Part shown: piece after piece, positions 35,842-43,521 of the stretch
How positions within the stretch are numbered: the stretch's first letter is position 1
Layout: every line of letters starts with the position of its first letter
NCBI GenBank assembly: GCA_009840005.1
Contig: VXOR01000104.1
Coordinates: 1 to 50,482 of the forward strand
Source: Gemmatimonadota bacterium
Lineage (GTDB): Bacteria > Latescibacterota > UBA2968 > UBA8231
Length of the DNA: 50,482 bases
Reading direction: 5' to 3'
Program-made: the position numbers and the translations under genes
Notes under the pieces: generated by a model
Told to the model about the DNA's origin: nothing
The model's input: the letters and a program-made list of their open reading frames with translations, nothing else
The model's database searches: none

Positions 35842-36008
35842 GAGGCCAACGTTTGATCGGGTTTTGATTTTGGGCGCACTGCCGATGTCTCGGATGTTAA
35901 AATATCTTGTAAAAACAGTATCTTACGACAATTTTCAAAGTTTGATCGGGTTTTGATTCCACCTTTCCGCGAGGCCGCATGGCGCAATGCGGTACGGTCG
36001 CGCCGCGG
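35829..36008. repeat. long direct repeat, copy 1
   Basis: 35,829-35,974 is nearly identical to 36,642-36,788 (one base length difference). Similarity continues, with gaps, to about 36,008: ccgcatggcgcaatgcgg here corresponds to ccgcatggcgcaatacgg in the first codons of the oxidoreductase gene at 36,796. Within each copy gtttgatcgggttttgatt occurs twice, 89 bases apart. Confidence 0.85.
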
Positions 36009-36036
36009 CTAGACGGGACCGCAGAGAGATGAACGC

Positions 36037-36654
36037 ATGAACGACACCCGCACCCTCGCGCTGATCGACGATTTACTAGCGGCCTCGTCCGAGACTAGCT
36101 GTGTCGAGTCCAATGCGCTCATTCACCAAGACATGACTATTACCGGAGCCGGACCATCAATTGAACTCTTCAGCAATCGGCTGGAGATCACCAATCCGGG
36201 CAAGCCTCTGGTCAGCCCCAACCGATTTATCGACTCTCCGCCGCGCTCGCGGAACGAAGCACTTGCCGCTTTCATGCGGCGCATGAAGTTGTGCGAGGAG
36301 CAAGGTACAGGTATCGACAAGGTCGTGGCGGCTGTGGAGCTCTATCAGTTGCCACCACCGGATTTTCGCGCCCAAGAAGGCGGGATAGAGGCGACTTGTG
36401 CGGTTCTTTTTGCGCCGCGCCGATTTGCCGCGATGACGGTCGAAGAGCGCGTCCGGGCGTGCTATCAGCACGCCGTATTGAAGTTTGTGAATGGAGGATT
36501 GATGAAAAACAGCAGCCTGCGAACACGTTTAGGCATAGATACGCGAAATGCCGCACAAGTGTCGCAGGTGATCCGACGAGCGCGAGACCGGCAACTCATC
36601 AAAATCGCCGACCCCGAGCGTCCGCAATCGGGCTACGTGCCGTTTTGGGCGTAA
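36037..36654 (+). pseudogene. internally deleted AlbA_2/HATPase_c_4 ATP-binding regulator
   Basis: The 205-aa frame opens with MNDTRTLALIDDLLAASSET, the usual start of Schlafen-AlbA_2 ATP-binding proteins, but at residue 25-26 jumps straight to SNALIHQDMTITGAGPSIEL, which lies in the HATPase_c_4 region of full-length relatives. Several hundred intervening residues appear to be missing while the frame is kept. The C-terminal part (NPGKPLVSPNRFIDSPPRSR, EQGTGIDKVV, winged-helix-like end, PFWA) is intact. It might still make a short protein, but DNA-binding AlbA_2 function should be lost. It lies between two copies of the long direct repeat. Confidence 0.7.
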
Positions 36655-36844
36655 GAGGCCAACGTTTGATCGGGTTTTGATTTTGGGCGCACTGCCGATG
36701 TCTCGGATGTTAAAATATCTTGTAAAAACAGTATCTTACGACAATTTTCAAAGTTTGATCGGGTTTTGATTCCACCTTTTCCGCGAGGAGATCCCATGAT
36801 CCGCATGGCGCAATACGGCACTAAGCACGGTCACGCCGCTGGTA
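36642..36844. repeat. long direct repeat, copy 2
   Basis: It includes the last codons (FWA-stop) of the 36,037 gene, the full intergenic region, the GAGGAG ribosome-binding site and the first codons of the 36,796 oxidoreductase. It is the parent-like copy, because both flanking genes are continuous here, whereas copy 1 has a decayed version of both ends. Confidence 0.85.
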
Positions 36845-37791
36845 AACTCAAGGCAATGCTCGACAATCCCGAGGTCGAAGTCGTCGGCCTGTACGAACCC
36901 GACGCCGAGCGCCGCCGGCAAGTTGCCGACGACGAACCCTATCGGCAGGTCCGCTTCTTGGCCAGCGAAGAAGAGCTGCTCGGCGATAGCTCCATTGCCG
37001 CCGTCGCCTCCGAGGGCCGCAACGACGAGAGCTTGGACCAGACCGAGCGCATCGTCCAAGCTGGCAAGCACGTGTGGTACGACAAACCCGCCGGAGACGA
37101 TTGGGCGCAATGGCAACGGGTTGTTGCAGAGGCGCGAGCCGCCGACCTGCAAGTGCAAATGGGCTTTATGCTGCGCTACCATCCTGGCTTCAGCCAGATC
37201 GCGGAGTGGGCACGGTCGGGGTTTTTGGGCAATGTCTATTCAGTGCGCGCCCACATGTCCACCAACATCACCGAGGCCGGGCGCGAAGTAATCGCCGCCG
37301 GGCACCACGGCGGCATCTTCTACGATCTAGCCGGGCACATGCTCGACCAAGTAGTGTGGATTCTGGGGCGGCCGGAGAAAGTGACGACCTTTCTGCGCAA
37401 CGACACCGGCATCGTGCCCGCGTTTCAGGACAACACGCTCGGCGTCTTTGAATACGAGCGGGCTATGGCCTGGGTCGATATTGCGGCGATGGAGCCCCAG
37501 CCGATGGCGCGGCGCTTTGAGGTCTATGGCGATCGCGGTAGCGCGATTTTGCTAGAGCCTTTTGAGCCGGGCCACACCATCCGGCTCTGCCTGACCGAAG
37601 CCGCCGACGGCTATGCACAGGGCGAGCAGATGGTACCTTTTGAAGGAATTTCGCGGCAGGGGCTCTACGAACTCGAATTGGCGTCCCTTATAAGAGTGCT
37701 CAAGGGAGAACACGGACCAGACCGCTCACTCGACCACGAACTCCTCGTGCAAGAAACCTTGCTGCGCGGGACCGGGCTTATTGCGGGTTGA
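36796..37791 (+). CDS. Gfo/Idh/MocA-family oxidoreductase
   Basis: An NAD(P)-dependent sugar or inositol dehydrogenase. N-terminal Rossmann fold (MIRMAQYGTKHGHAAG, VVGLYEPDAERR), DKPAGDDW in place of the common EKP motif, and a C-terminal alpha/beta domain with GHHGGIFYDLAGHMLDQVVW. ATG 36,796 has GAGGAG 5 bases upstream; 331 aa. Its 3' end overlaps the convergent 37,778 gene by 14 bases. The N-terminus lacks the usual GxGxxG (it has YGTKHGHAAG), common in divergent members. Substrate unknown. Confidence 0.85.
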   Translation: MIRMAQYGTKHGHAAGKLKAMLDNPEVEVVGLYEPDAERRRQVADDEPYRQVRFLASEEELLGDSSIAAVASEGRNDESLDQTERIVQAGKHVWYDKPAGDDWAQWQRVVAEARAADLQVQMGFMLRYHPGFSQIAEWARSGFLGNVYSVRAHMSTNITEAGREVIAAGHHGGIFYDLAGHMLDQVVWILGRPEKVTTFLRNDTGIVPAFQDNTLGVFEYERAMAWVDIAAMEPQPMARRFEVYGDRGSAILLEPFEPGHTIRLCLTEAADGYAQGEQMVPFEGISRQGLYELELASLIRVLKGEHGPDRSLDHELLVQETLLRGTGLIAG

Positions 37792-38773
37792 GCCATGCCT
37801 CGGCAAGCACGCGTTTGATCGGCGGGATCGCTAGCTGGAAGTTGCGGCCAACCGGGCGCGGATGCGGAAACCACTTCCACAGCAAGGCACCAACCACGCG
37901 CGGCTCAGCGGCGATGGCGTCAAGCGCAGCGCGCATACAAGCCACTTGCACGAGAAGCGCGTCCTCGCCATCCACCGGATACGCCCACGGCTCAATCGGC
38001 GCTTGGTGCGACTGGTTGTAGCCCAGTTCAGTGAAGAGAATGTCGCGGTTGTGTAGCTCGCCAAAGGCCCGCAGTTCCCCCATGCGCTCCGCCCAGCCAG
38101 CGCGGATATCCTCTTCGTCGTACTCGGGATCCTCAGTAAGGGGGAAATAAGCCTGAATGCCGATAACATCGAGCGCGTCCCAAAAGGGCACTTGGCGATA
38201 GTCAGTCCAATTGGCCGCGTAAGTCAGCGGCGCGTCGGTGCGCTGGCGCACCTTGGCGATGAGCGTGCGCCATTCTTCCTCAAAGGCCAACATGCGGTCG
38301 AGTTCGGTGCCGACGACAAAGCCATCGGCCTCCCGGCAGACAGTCGCCAACAGCGCGATCCACTCCCGATAGTCCCGCCAAAACCGCTGCCAATCCTCAG
38401 CGCGGTTAAAGGTAATTTCGCCCCGCCAAGCAAAGGGCGAGCGCCAATAGGCGATATGAGGCTTGATGTAGATGTGCAATCCCAAGCGGTGGGCCTCGCG
38501 GATGGGGCGGACGATATGGGCTGGCGGGTCGTCTGGATCGATGTCCGACCACCGGAGTGAGCCGTCGGCGCGGATGCTGGCGTAGGGGTGGATCGCCACC
38601 CAGTTGGCACCCACAGCGCGAATGTCCTCTAAGGTCGGCACGATGGCGTCACTGCCCCAGTCGCGGCCAATGCCGTGTGTAGAGATGGTGATGCCGCGGA
38701 CCTCGGTATCGTCGGCTAAGGTCGATCCGGCGAGAGCGAGGACGAGGACGAGGGCATTGATAGCATTGGACAT
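37778..38773 (-). CDS. secreted GH113-like glycoside hydrolase
   Basis: Probably a beta-mannanase-type TIM-barrel hydrolase. An N-terminal signal peptide is visible (MSNAINALVLVLALAGSTLA). Then GANWVAIHPYASIRADGSLRW and HIYIKPHIAYW, FVVGTELDRML with the likely acid/base glutamate, IGIQAYFPL, and ILFTELGYNQS with the likely nucleophile glutamate, the pattern of GH113. 331 aa. Convergent with the Gfo/Idh gene. Export fits a role in polysaccharide breakdown alongside nearby sulfatases. Substrate preference is inferred. Confidence 0.75.
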   Translation of the reverse strand: MSNAINALVLVLALAGSTLADDTEVRGITISTHGIGRDWGSDAIVPTLEDIRAVGANWVAIHPYASIRADGSLRWSDIDPDDPPAHIVRPIREAHRLGLHIYIKPHIAYWRSPFAWRGEITFNRAEDWQRFWRDYREWIALLATVCREADGFVVGTELDRMLAFEEEWRTLIAKVRQRTDAPLTYAANWTDYRQVPFWDALDVIGIQAYFPLTEDPEYDEEDIRAGWAERMGELRAFGELHNRDILFTELGYNQSHQAPIEPWAYPVDGEDALLVQVACMRAALDAIAAEPRVVGALLWKWFPHPRPVGRNFQLAIPPIKRVLAEAWLNPQ

Positions 38774-38800
38774 ATTAGGGTAAATATAGCAATCCTAATC

Positions 38801-38828
38801 CGCAGATGGACGCAGATAGACGCAGAAT
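38801..38828. repeat. short cgcagat-type repeats
   Basis: Contains ccgcagatggacgcagatag followed by acgcaga, direct repeats of GACGCAGAT type. Related motifs occur at about 5467-5485 and, in reverse orientation, at 40,348-40,384, always in gaps between genes. Confidence 0.55.
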
Positions 38829-38926
38829 AGGATGCACCAGACGATCCACCGCTCGAATCGTTCAAATCATGCCGCATTGAATTGATACATACGGAACCAC
38901 GCATAAACCCGATGGGAGACCAAACC

Positions 38927-40312
38927 ATGCGTCCGAACATTCTCTGGCTCTGCACCGACCAGCAGCGCTACGATACGATTGGCGCGCTGGGCAACGAGCA
39001 CATCCGCACGCCGAACATCGACCGCCTAGTCGGCGAAGGTACCGCGTTTACCCACGCCTTCTGCCAAAGCCCGATCTGCACTCCCAGCCGCGCCAGCTTC
39101 CTCACCGGCATGTATCCGAGCAGCGTCCACGGCTGCACCAATGGCAATGCCTACTGGGCCGGCGCGGCCCCACTGGTCACCAAGCAGCTAGCCGACGCCG
39201 CTTCCTACGACTGCGGGCTGGCCGGCAAGCTGCACCTAGCCGGTGCCCACGGCCGGATCGAGCCGCGCGGCGACGACGGCTATCGCGTCTTCCACTGGAG
39301 CCACGACTCGCGCGACCAGTGGCCCGAAGGCCACGCGTACGCCGATTGGGTCCGCACCCAAGGCCGCACCTTAGCCGAACTGCGCGAAGATCCAGCCCAG
39401 ATGCCACCCGCGCTGCATCAGACCACTTGGTGCGCGGACAAGGCCATTGAGTTTATGCGCGAGGAACGCACCACGCCTTGGCTGATGAGCGTCAACATGT
39501 TCGACCCACATTCGCCCTTCGACCCGCCGCAAGAGTACTTAGACCGCTACGACCCGACGGCTCTGCCCGATCCGCTGTGGAGCGAAAAGGACCTCCAGGC
39601 CCATGCGCAACTCGGGCCGGTAGATGGAGCCGCGTCCATTCGCTTGGATCAAGCCAAGGACGTCATGGCGGCGTATTACGCGATGATCGAATTGATCGAC
39701 GACAATGTGGGACGCATGATCCAAGCTCTAGAAGAAAGCGGCCAGCGCGATACTACCCTCGTGATTTTTACTTCGGATCACGGCGAACTGTTGGGGGATC
39801 ACCAACTTGTGGGCAAGGGGTGCCGGTTTTACGAGTGCTTGGTGCGGGTGCCCTTGATCTGCTCTTGGCCGGGACGCGTACAGGAGGGCCGCGTCTGCGA
39901 TGCGCTGGTCGAACTAATGGACATTGCCCCGACCTTGCTAGAACTGGCGGAGGTCCCCGCGCCCGAAAGAATGCAGGGGCGCTCGCTGTGGCCGCTGCTG
40001 ACCGGCCAATCTCAAACGCACCGCGCCTACGTCCGCAGCGAGTACTACCGCGCCCTAAACCCAGATGCACCGGGTCGGGAGCATCTCCAAGGCACCTACG
40101 GCACGATGATCCGCGACCAGCGCTACAAACTAGTCTGCTACCACGACCGCGCCCAAGGCGAACTGTTCGATCTAGAGGAAGACCCAAGCGAGTTCGACAA
40201 CCGCTGGGACGACCCAGCCTACGCAGAGGTGCGCTTCGCGCTGCTAAAACTGAACTTCGACGCGCTGGCCCAAGCCGTGGATATTGGCCCCAAGCAGGTT
40301 ACGCCGTTTTAG
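38927..40312 (+). CDS. sulfatase (formylglycine-dependent), second
   Basis: Arylsulfatase-type fold, 461 aa. Seen: RPNILWLCTDQQRYDTIGAL at the N-terminus (the metal aspartate), QSPICTPSRASFLTGMYPS with the Cys-x-Pro-x-Arg maturation motif, and FTSDHGELLGDH late metal ligands. ATG 38,927 has GGGAG 8 bases upstream; two earlier in-frame starts are less likely. No signal peptide is visible. It may act on sulfated glycans released by exported hydrolases such as the 37,778 protein, but its substrate is not predictable. Confidence 0.88.
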   Translation: MRPNILWLCTDQQRYDTIGALGNEHIRTPNIDRLVGEGTAFTHAFCQSPICTPSRASFLTGMYPSSVHGCTNGNAYWAGAAPLVTKQLADAASYDCGLAGKLHLAGAHGRIEPRGDDGYRVFHWSHDSRDQWPEGHAYADWVRTQGRTLAELREDPAQMPPALHQTTWCADKAIEFMREERTTPWLMSVNMFDPHSPFDPPQEYLDRYDPTALPDPLWSEKDLQAHAQLGPVDGAASIRLDQAKDVMAAYYAMIELIDDNVGRMIQALEESGQRDTTLVIFTSDHGELLGDHQLVGKGCRFYECLVRVPLICSWPGRVQEGRVCDALVELMDIAPTLLELAEVPAPERMQGRSLWPLLTGQSQTHRAYVRSEYYRALNPDAPGREHLQGTYGTMIRDQRYKLVCYHDRAQGELFDLEEDPSEFDNRWDDPAYAEVRFALLKLNFDALAQAVDIGPKQVTPF

Positions 40313-40347
40313 CGGGGTGCGTAGAGGCCGTCTTAACATCCCCCGCC

Positions 40348-40384
40348 TCTGCGTTCATCTGCGTTCATCTGCGTTCATCTGCGG
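40348..40384. repeat. tandem repeat of gcgttcatct, three copies
   Basis: Three exact copies of a 10-base unit (40,351-40,380) between the sulfatase and the transporter gene. It is the reverse-strand counterpart of the cgcagat-type intergenic repeats elsewhere in the window. Confidence 0.8.
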
Positions 40385-40396
40385 ATACATTTTTTC

Positions 40397-41293
40397 ATGC
40401 ATAATCAAAAAAGGGCTTATATCTGCGGATTGGCCTCGGTGTTGCTGTGGTCAACCGTGGCGTCGGCCTTCAAAATTACCCTGCGCTACATGGACTACGC
40501 CGAATTGCTGTTTTGGGCTAGCGGCACTTCGACATTGGCCTTGGGGGTACTACTCGTCGCGCAGGGAAAAGTGGGACAGGTGCTCAGGAGCCGACCGACT
40601 GACTACGCCCGCTCGCTGGTGCTAGGAGCGTTAAATCCCCTGCTCTACTACCTGATCCTCTTCAAAGCCTACCAGTTGCTGCCCGCCCAAGAGGCGCAGG
40701 CGCTCAACTATACTTGGGCACTCACCCTGACTTGGCTCTCCATCCCGCTCTTGGGACAGCGAATCGGCCGGAGCGATCTATCCGCGGGCCTGATCTGTTA
40801 CGCCGGCGTGCTAGTCATCGCCACGCGCGGCGAAATCTGGACCTTACGCTTTTCCGATCCGCTCGGCGTGGCCTTGGCGCTGGGCAGCACCGTGATATGG
40901 GCCTTCTATTGGATCTACAACACCCGCGACAGGCGCGATCCCGTGGTGCGGCTCTTCCTCAATTTCGCCCTGTCGCTGCCGCTGACGCTCGGCTGTGTCC
41001 TGCTGATGGGTCAGTGGCGGGCACCTGCCTGGCCGGGTTTGTTGGGAGCGGCTTACATCGGCCTCTTCGAAATGGGGATCACGTATGTTCTGTGGCAATG
41101 GGCGCTGCGCTACGCGGAAAACACCTCCAGAGTCGGCAATCTGATCTTCATTTCCCCGTTCTGTTCTCTAGTGCTGATTCACTTCGTGCTGGGAGAGGCA
41201 ATTCGCTGGGCGACCCTAGCGGGCCTCGTGCTCATCGTCGCCGGCTTGCTCTACCAGCAAAGAGGGCGCAAAAGATCCCGCCGTCGGCGCTAG
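40397..41293 (+). CDS. EamA/DMT-family transporter
   Basis: A ten-helix drug/metabolite transporter-type permease with two EamA repeats. Helices are evident throughout, for example GLASVLLWSTVASAFKI, PLLYYLILFKAYQLLPAQEA, GAAYIGLFEMGITYVLWQWA and ATLAGLVLIVAGLL, with a basic cytoplasmic C-terminus (RGRKRSRRRR). 298 aa, normal. Probably exports or imports a small metabolite; substrate unknown. Confidence 0.85.
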   Translation: MHNQKRAYICGLASVLLWSTVASAFKITLRYMDYAELLFWASGTSTLALGVLLVAQGKVGQVLRSRPTDYARSLVLGALNPLLYYLILFKAYQLLPAQEAQALNYTWALTLTWLSIPLLGQRIGRSDLSAGLICYAGVLVIATRGEIWTLRFSDPLGVALALGSTVIWAFYWIYNTRDRRDPVVRLFLNFALSLPLTLGCVLLMGQWRAPAWPGLLGAAYIGLFEMGITYVLWQWALRYAENTSRVGNLIFISPFCSLVLIHFVLGEAIRWATLAGLVLIVAGLLYQQRGRKRSRRRR

Positions 41294-41472
41294 AGCAGCT
41301 AAGGATTGGGTAGTGGGCAAACGCGCTCATAAGCAGTATTATAATTTCCATGGACGACTACCTCTGAGAAGAGACTTGAAGTGTTGACTCCAACAGTATA
41401 TCTCGGCCTAGATCGCCGCCTATTTTATGCGCTCAAAATGGCCAAAGTCCAGCTAAGGAGAAGGAGGCCCTT

Positions 41473-41730
41473 ATGTCCAGAATATCTAACCAGCAATCCG
41501 AGGTGAATCGCAACTACGAAGCCTTTATGAAGCAACTGCCCGAGTTGATACCGACGCACGGAGGCAAATTCGCCCTGATGCACGATGGCAAAATTGTCGA
41601 GTTCTTCGACACGGCCCGAGATGCCTTTGTGGCTGGGCAGGCCCTGTTTAAGCCGGATCATTGCTTTTCCATCCAAGAAGTGATACAAGGGCCAATTGAT
41701 TTAGGCTTTTACTCTCATGCCGTGCTTTAG
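41473..41730 (+). CDS. small DUF5678-like protein
   Basis: An 85-aa cytoplasmic protein with the pattern NYEAFMKQLPELIPTHGGKF then ALMHDGKIVEFFDTARDAFV and FSIQEV, which resembles the DUF5678 group. Function unknown. AAGGAG lies at ribosome-binding distance. It precedes the interrupted antitoxin gene. Confidence 0.55.
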   Translation: MSRISNQQSEVNRNYEAFMKQLPELIPTHGGKFALMHDGKIVEFFDTARDAFVAGQALFKPDHCFSIQEVIQGPIDLGFYSHAVL

Positions 41731-42043
41731 TGGGGATCCGCGAAGCACTGCACTATGCGGCGGAAGCGCTACGCGAGCAGGTAAGGAACTTTTGCAACAC
41801 ACGGTCAGCTACGACGAAGGGCTGCTAAAAGCGCTCAAAGACCCCGAAGAAGCTCGGACCTACTTGGAAGTCGCGCTAGATGAGTGCGAAGCAAGCGGCG
41901 AGATTGATGGGCTACTATTGGCCCTGCGCGATGTCGCCCAAGCACAAGGGGGCGTTGGTGCATTAGCAGAGCGCTCTGGTCTCAACCGCGAACATCTCTA
42001 CCGCGTGCTTTCAAGTCGTAGTAAGCCGAAGATAGACAATCTG

Positions 42044-42200
42044 GTCAACCACTGACGGCTAAAGCGCGTCAGCTTGTCCCTAGCCGTTACCCCGCCGCTA
42101 CGGAGTAGACTGAAACTATAGGCTCGTTGACAGGAGCCCTTGCCCGGATATTCCGGGCGGCGTTGCAATCAGCATGAGCTTGATGCCCACAGTGCTTGCA
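42044..42200 (-). ncRNA. putative omega RNA at tnpB 3' end/right end
   Basis: TnpB proteins use a guide RNA produced from the end of tnpB and the transposon right end, with the guide taken from flanking DNA. Here the scaffold would end at TTGAC (42,044) and the guide would read cagattgtctatcttcggct, which is antitoxin-gene sequence. Extent is approximate and inferred by analogy. Confidence 0.4.
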
Positions 42201-43205
42201 ACAAAACCTTGATTGACAGGAGCGATTACCGCGTTCGACATGTCCACACTGGGAGCACATCTGAGAGGTATACTGGGGATCAACGATCTTGAGCAGCACG
42301 CCTGCTTGTTCAGCTTTATAAGCAATAAACTGCCTCAGTTGATCGAATCCCCAAGACCCCATGCGGTTACGTTGCGGCTTGCGAAACCGTATCCGCTCAC
42401 GGATGCCTTTGAGGTCTTCCAAGGCTATGCCGCGCCCGGTGTCTTTGGCCTTCGCAACGAGTCGCTTAGAGAGGACATGATTGGTATTGCGACGAAAACG
42501 CGCTTCGCGGTCTGCTATACGCTTGAGCTTCTTGCGGATGCGCTTGCGTCGTCTGTGATTAGCGGCCAAGTCCGCTGCCGATTGAAGGGCTTGTTTGAGC
42601 GTCTGGCACTTGACCCGGACAGCCTCAACATCTTCGCCGGTATGAAGTTCGCCGTCAGAGTCGGTGGCAAGGTTCTCAACGCCAAGGTCAATACCCAGGA
42701 AGTCATCGGTATCACACGGCGGCTCGGGTTCGTGCTCGACGGTGGCCATGAGGAACCACGTACCATCTTTGCGTCGCACCAGTTCGGCAAACAGCTTGAC
42801 GTTGCCGAACTGGTCGGCTTGGTAGTCGCCCATCACCATCGGGATGTTGTGGCGTTGCCCATCCGCTGTCTTGATGTTGAGTTGCTCCAAGCCCTTGTAA
42901 CGGAAGGCTCCCTTTCGGTAGGGAACAGCCGCCAGCGGACGAAACGACACCGGCTTGGACTTGTCGCGCTTGTAGCAAGCCGCTACTTGGGCAAACGTCA
43001 GGATAGCAATATCGGCGGGCAGGTCAAACTGCTCACGCACTTCATAGTAATACAGTTTGTGCAACGCATACGAGTTAGCCAGCTTGCGTTCAAAGGCACG
43101 CTCAGCCACCCAGTTACACGCGGCGTTAAAACGGCACATCGTCTCTGCGAGCGCGTCGGCTTGCTCTGCCGTAGGAAGGAGCTTGATTTGAATAACCCGT
43201 TTCAT
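42087..43205 (-). CDS. tnpB: TnpB RNA-guided nuclease
   Basis: Related to Cas12; TnpB cuts the donor site after excision and so helps keep the element. RuvC residues are all present: Asp173 in LGIDLGVENLA, Glu263 in IALEDLKGIR, and Asp346 in HADCNAARN. The zinc ribbon has CSQCGH (317-322) and CKHCGH (336-341). 372 aa, full length. ATG 43,205 (MKRVIQIKLLPTAEQ) is the typical start; an upstream extension reads through the left end and is rejected. Likely active. Confidence 0.9.
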   Translation of the reverse strand: MKRVIQIKLLPTAEQADALAETMCRFNAACNWVAERAFERKLANSYALHKLYYYEVREQFDLPADIAILTFAQVAACYKRDKSKPVSFRPLAAVPYRKGAFRYKGLEQLNIKTADGQRHNIPMVMGDYQADQFGNVKLFAELVRRKDGTWFLMATVEHEPEPPCDTDDFLGIDLGVENLATDSDGELHTGEDVEAVRVKCQTLKQALQSAADLAANHRRRKRIRKKLKRIADREARFRRNTNHVLSKRLVAKAKDTGRGIALEDLKGIRERIRFRKPQRNRMGSWGFDQLRQFIAYKAEQAGVLLKIVDPQYTSQMCSQCGHVERGNRSCQSRFCCKHCGHQAHADCNAARNIRARAPVNEPIVSVYSVAAG

Positions 43206-43480
43206 AATAGAAAATACAGCTATTGGACAGCAGGCTGTCAAGCTATGTCGGCCTTCACTCAGGGAGCACAAGACCCCATCGTGCGGAGCAGGCCGCTCCC
43301 TTTTCCCCTGACGCCTAAAGGCGACAGTCCCCAAGGGAGACTTTTATGGCCATCGTATCGGCCTTGGGGTTTCGGTTCAGATTGGATTTTGCCGAAATGT
43401 AGAGCTTTAACAGGTTGGACAACCGGTAAGGCTCACTCTACCGGCCCGTAGTGCAGCGATGTCGGCGTTTCTAGGTGTGA

Positions 43481-43518
43481 GCGTATAATTGCGAAAACCG
43501 ACGGACGAAATTATACGC
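43481..43518. terminator. inverted repeat between converging ends (possible terminator)
   Basis: gcgtataatt (43,481-43,490) and aattatacgc (43,509-43,518) form a perfect 10-base stem with an 18-base loop, 3 bases after the nuclease gene stop. It could end transcription of the nuclease-helicase pair. There is no clear T-tract, so this is tentative. Confidence 0.4.
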
Positions 43519-43521
43519 TAC

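Larger units (their letters stand above)
35520..36036. other. array trailer and rearranged region without intact gene
   Basis: No intact gene was seen. 35,520-35,760 is AT-rich and contains a 50-codon open stretch (GLVAVWSDLSCQVAAIHKTL and on, ending at a stop near 35,720) that I cannot assign. 35,761-35,841 looks like a decayed gene tail. From 35,829 a long direct repeat of 36,642 onward begins. Confidence 0.5.
42044..43345 (-). mobile_element. IS200/IS605-type element carrying tnpB only
   Basis: Borders are deduced from restoration of the interrupted antitoxin frame. The right end (42,044 side) has TTGAC on the minus strand beside a hairpin, ctgacg...cgtcag with a TAAA loop (42,052-42,072). 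The left end has ctgacgcctaaaggcgacag (43,309-43,328), a similar TAAA-loop hairpin. Such subterminal hairpins without terminal inverted repeats are typical of IS200/IS605 transposons. No tnpA was found, so it depends on a helper. Borders may be off by a few bases. Confidence 0.75.
41792..43402 (+). pseudogene. addiction-module antitoxin gene split by a TnpB element
   Basis: The 5' part (41,792-42,043) encodes VSYDEGLLKALKDPEEARTY then LEVALDE and ends KPKIDNL; it fits the HigA-like addiction-module antidote family (helix-turn-helix ALAERSGLNREHLYRVLS). The 3' part reappears at 43,346-43,402 as MAIVSALGFRFRLDFAEM-stop. Joining them gives a normal-looking 102-aa antitoxin. The intervening 1302 bases carry tnpB. 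The start is taken as a TTG at 41,792 with AAGGAA before it. No toxin gene was recognised beside it. Confidence 0.78.

Noticed and set aside
35742..35987. 81-codon minus-strand ORF, with a similar one at 36,633-36,821
   Set aside because: Both are translations of the long direct repeat, so shared sequence reflects duplication, not a protein family.
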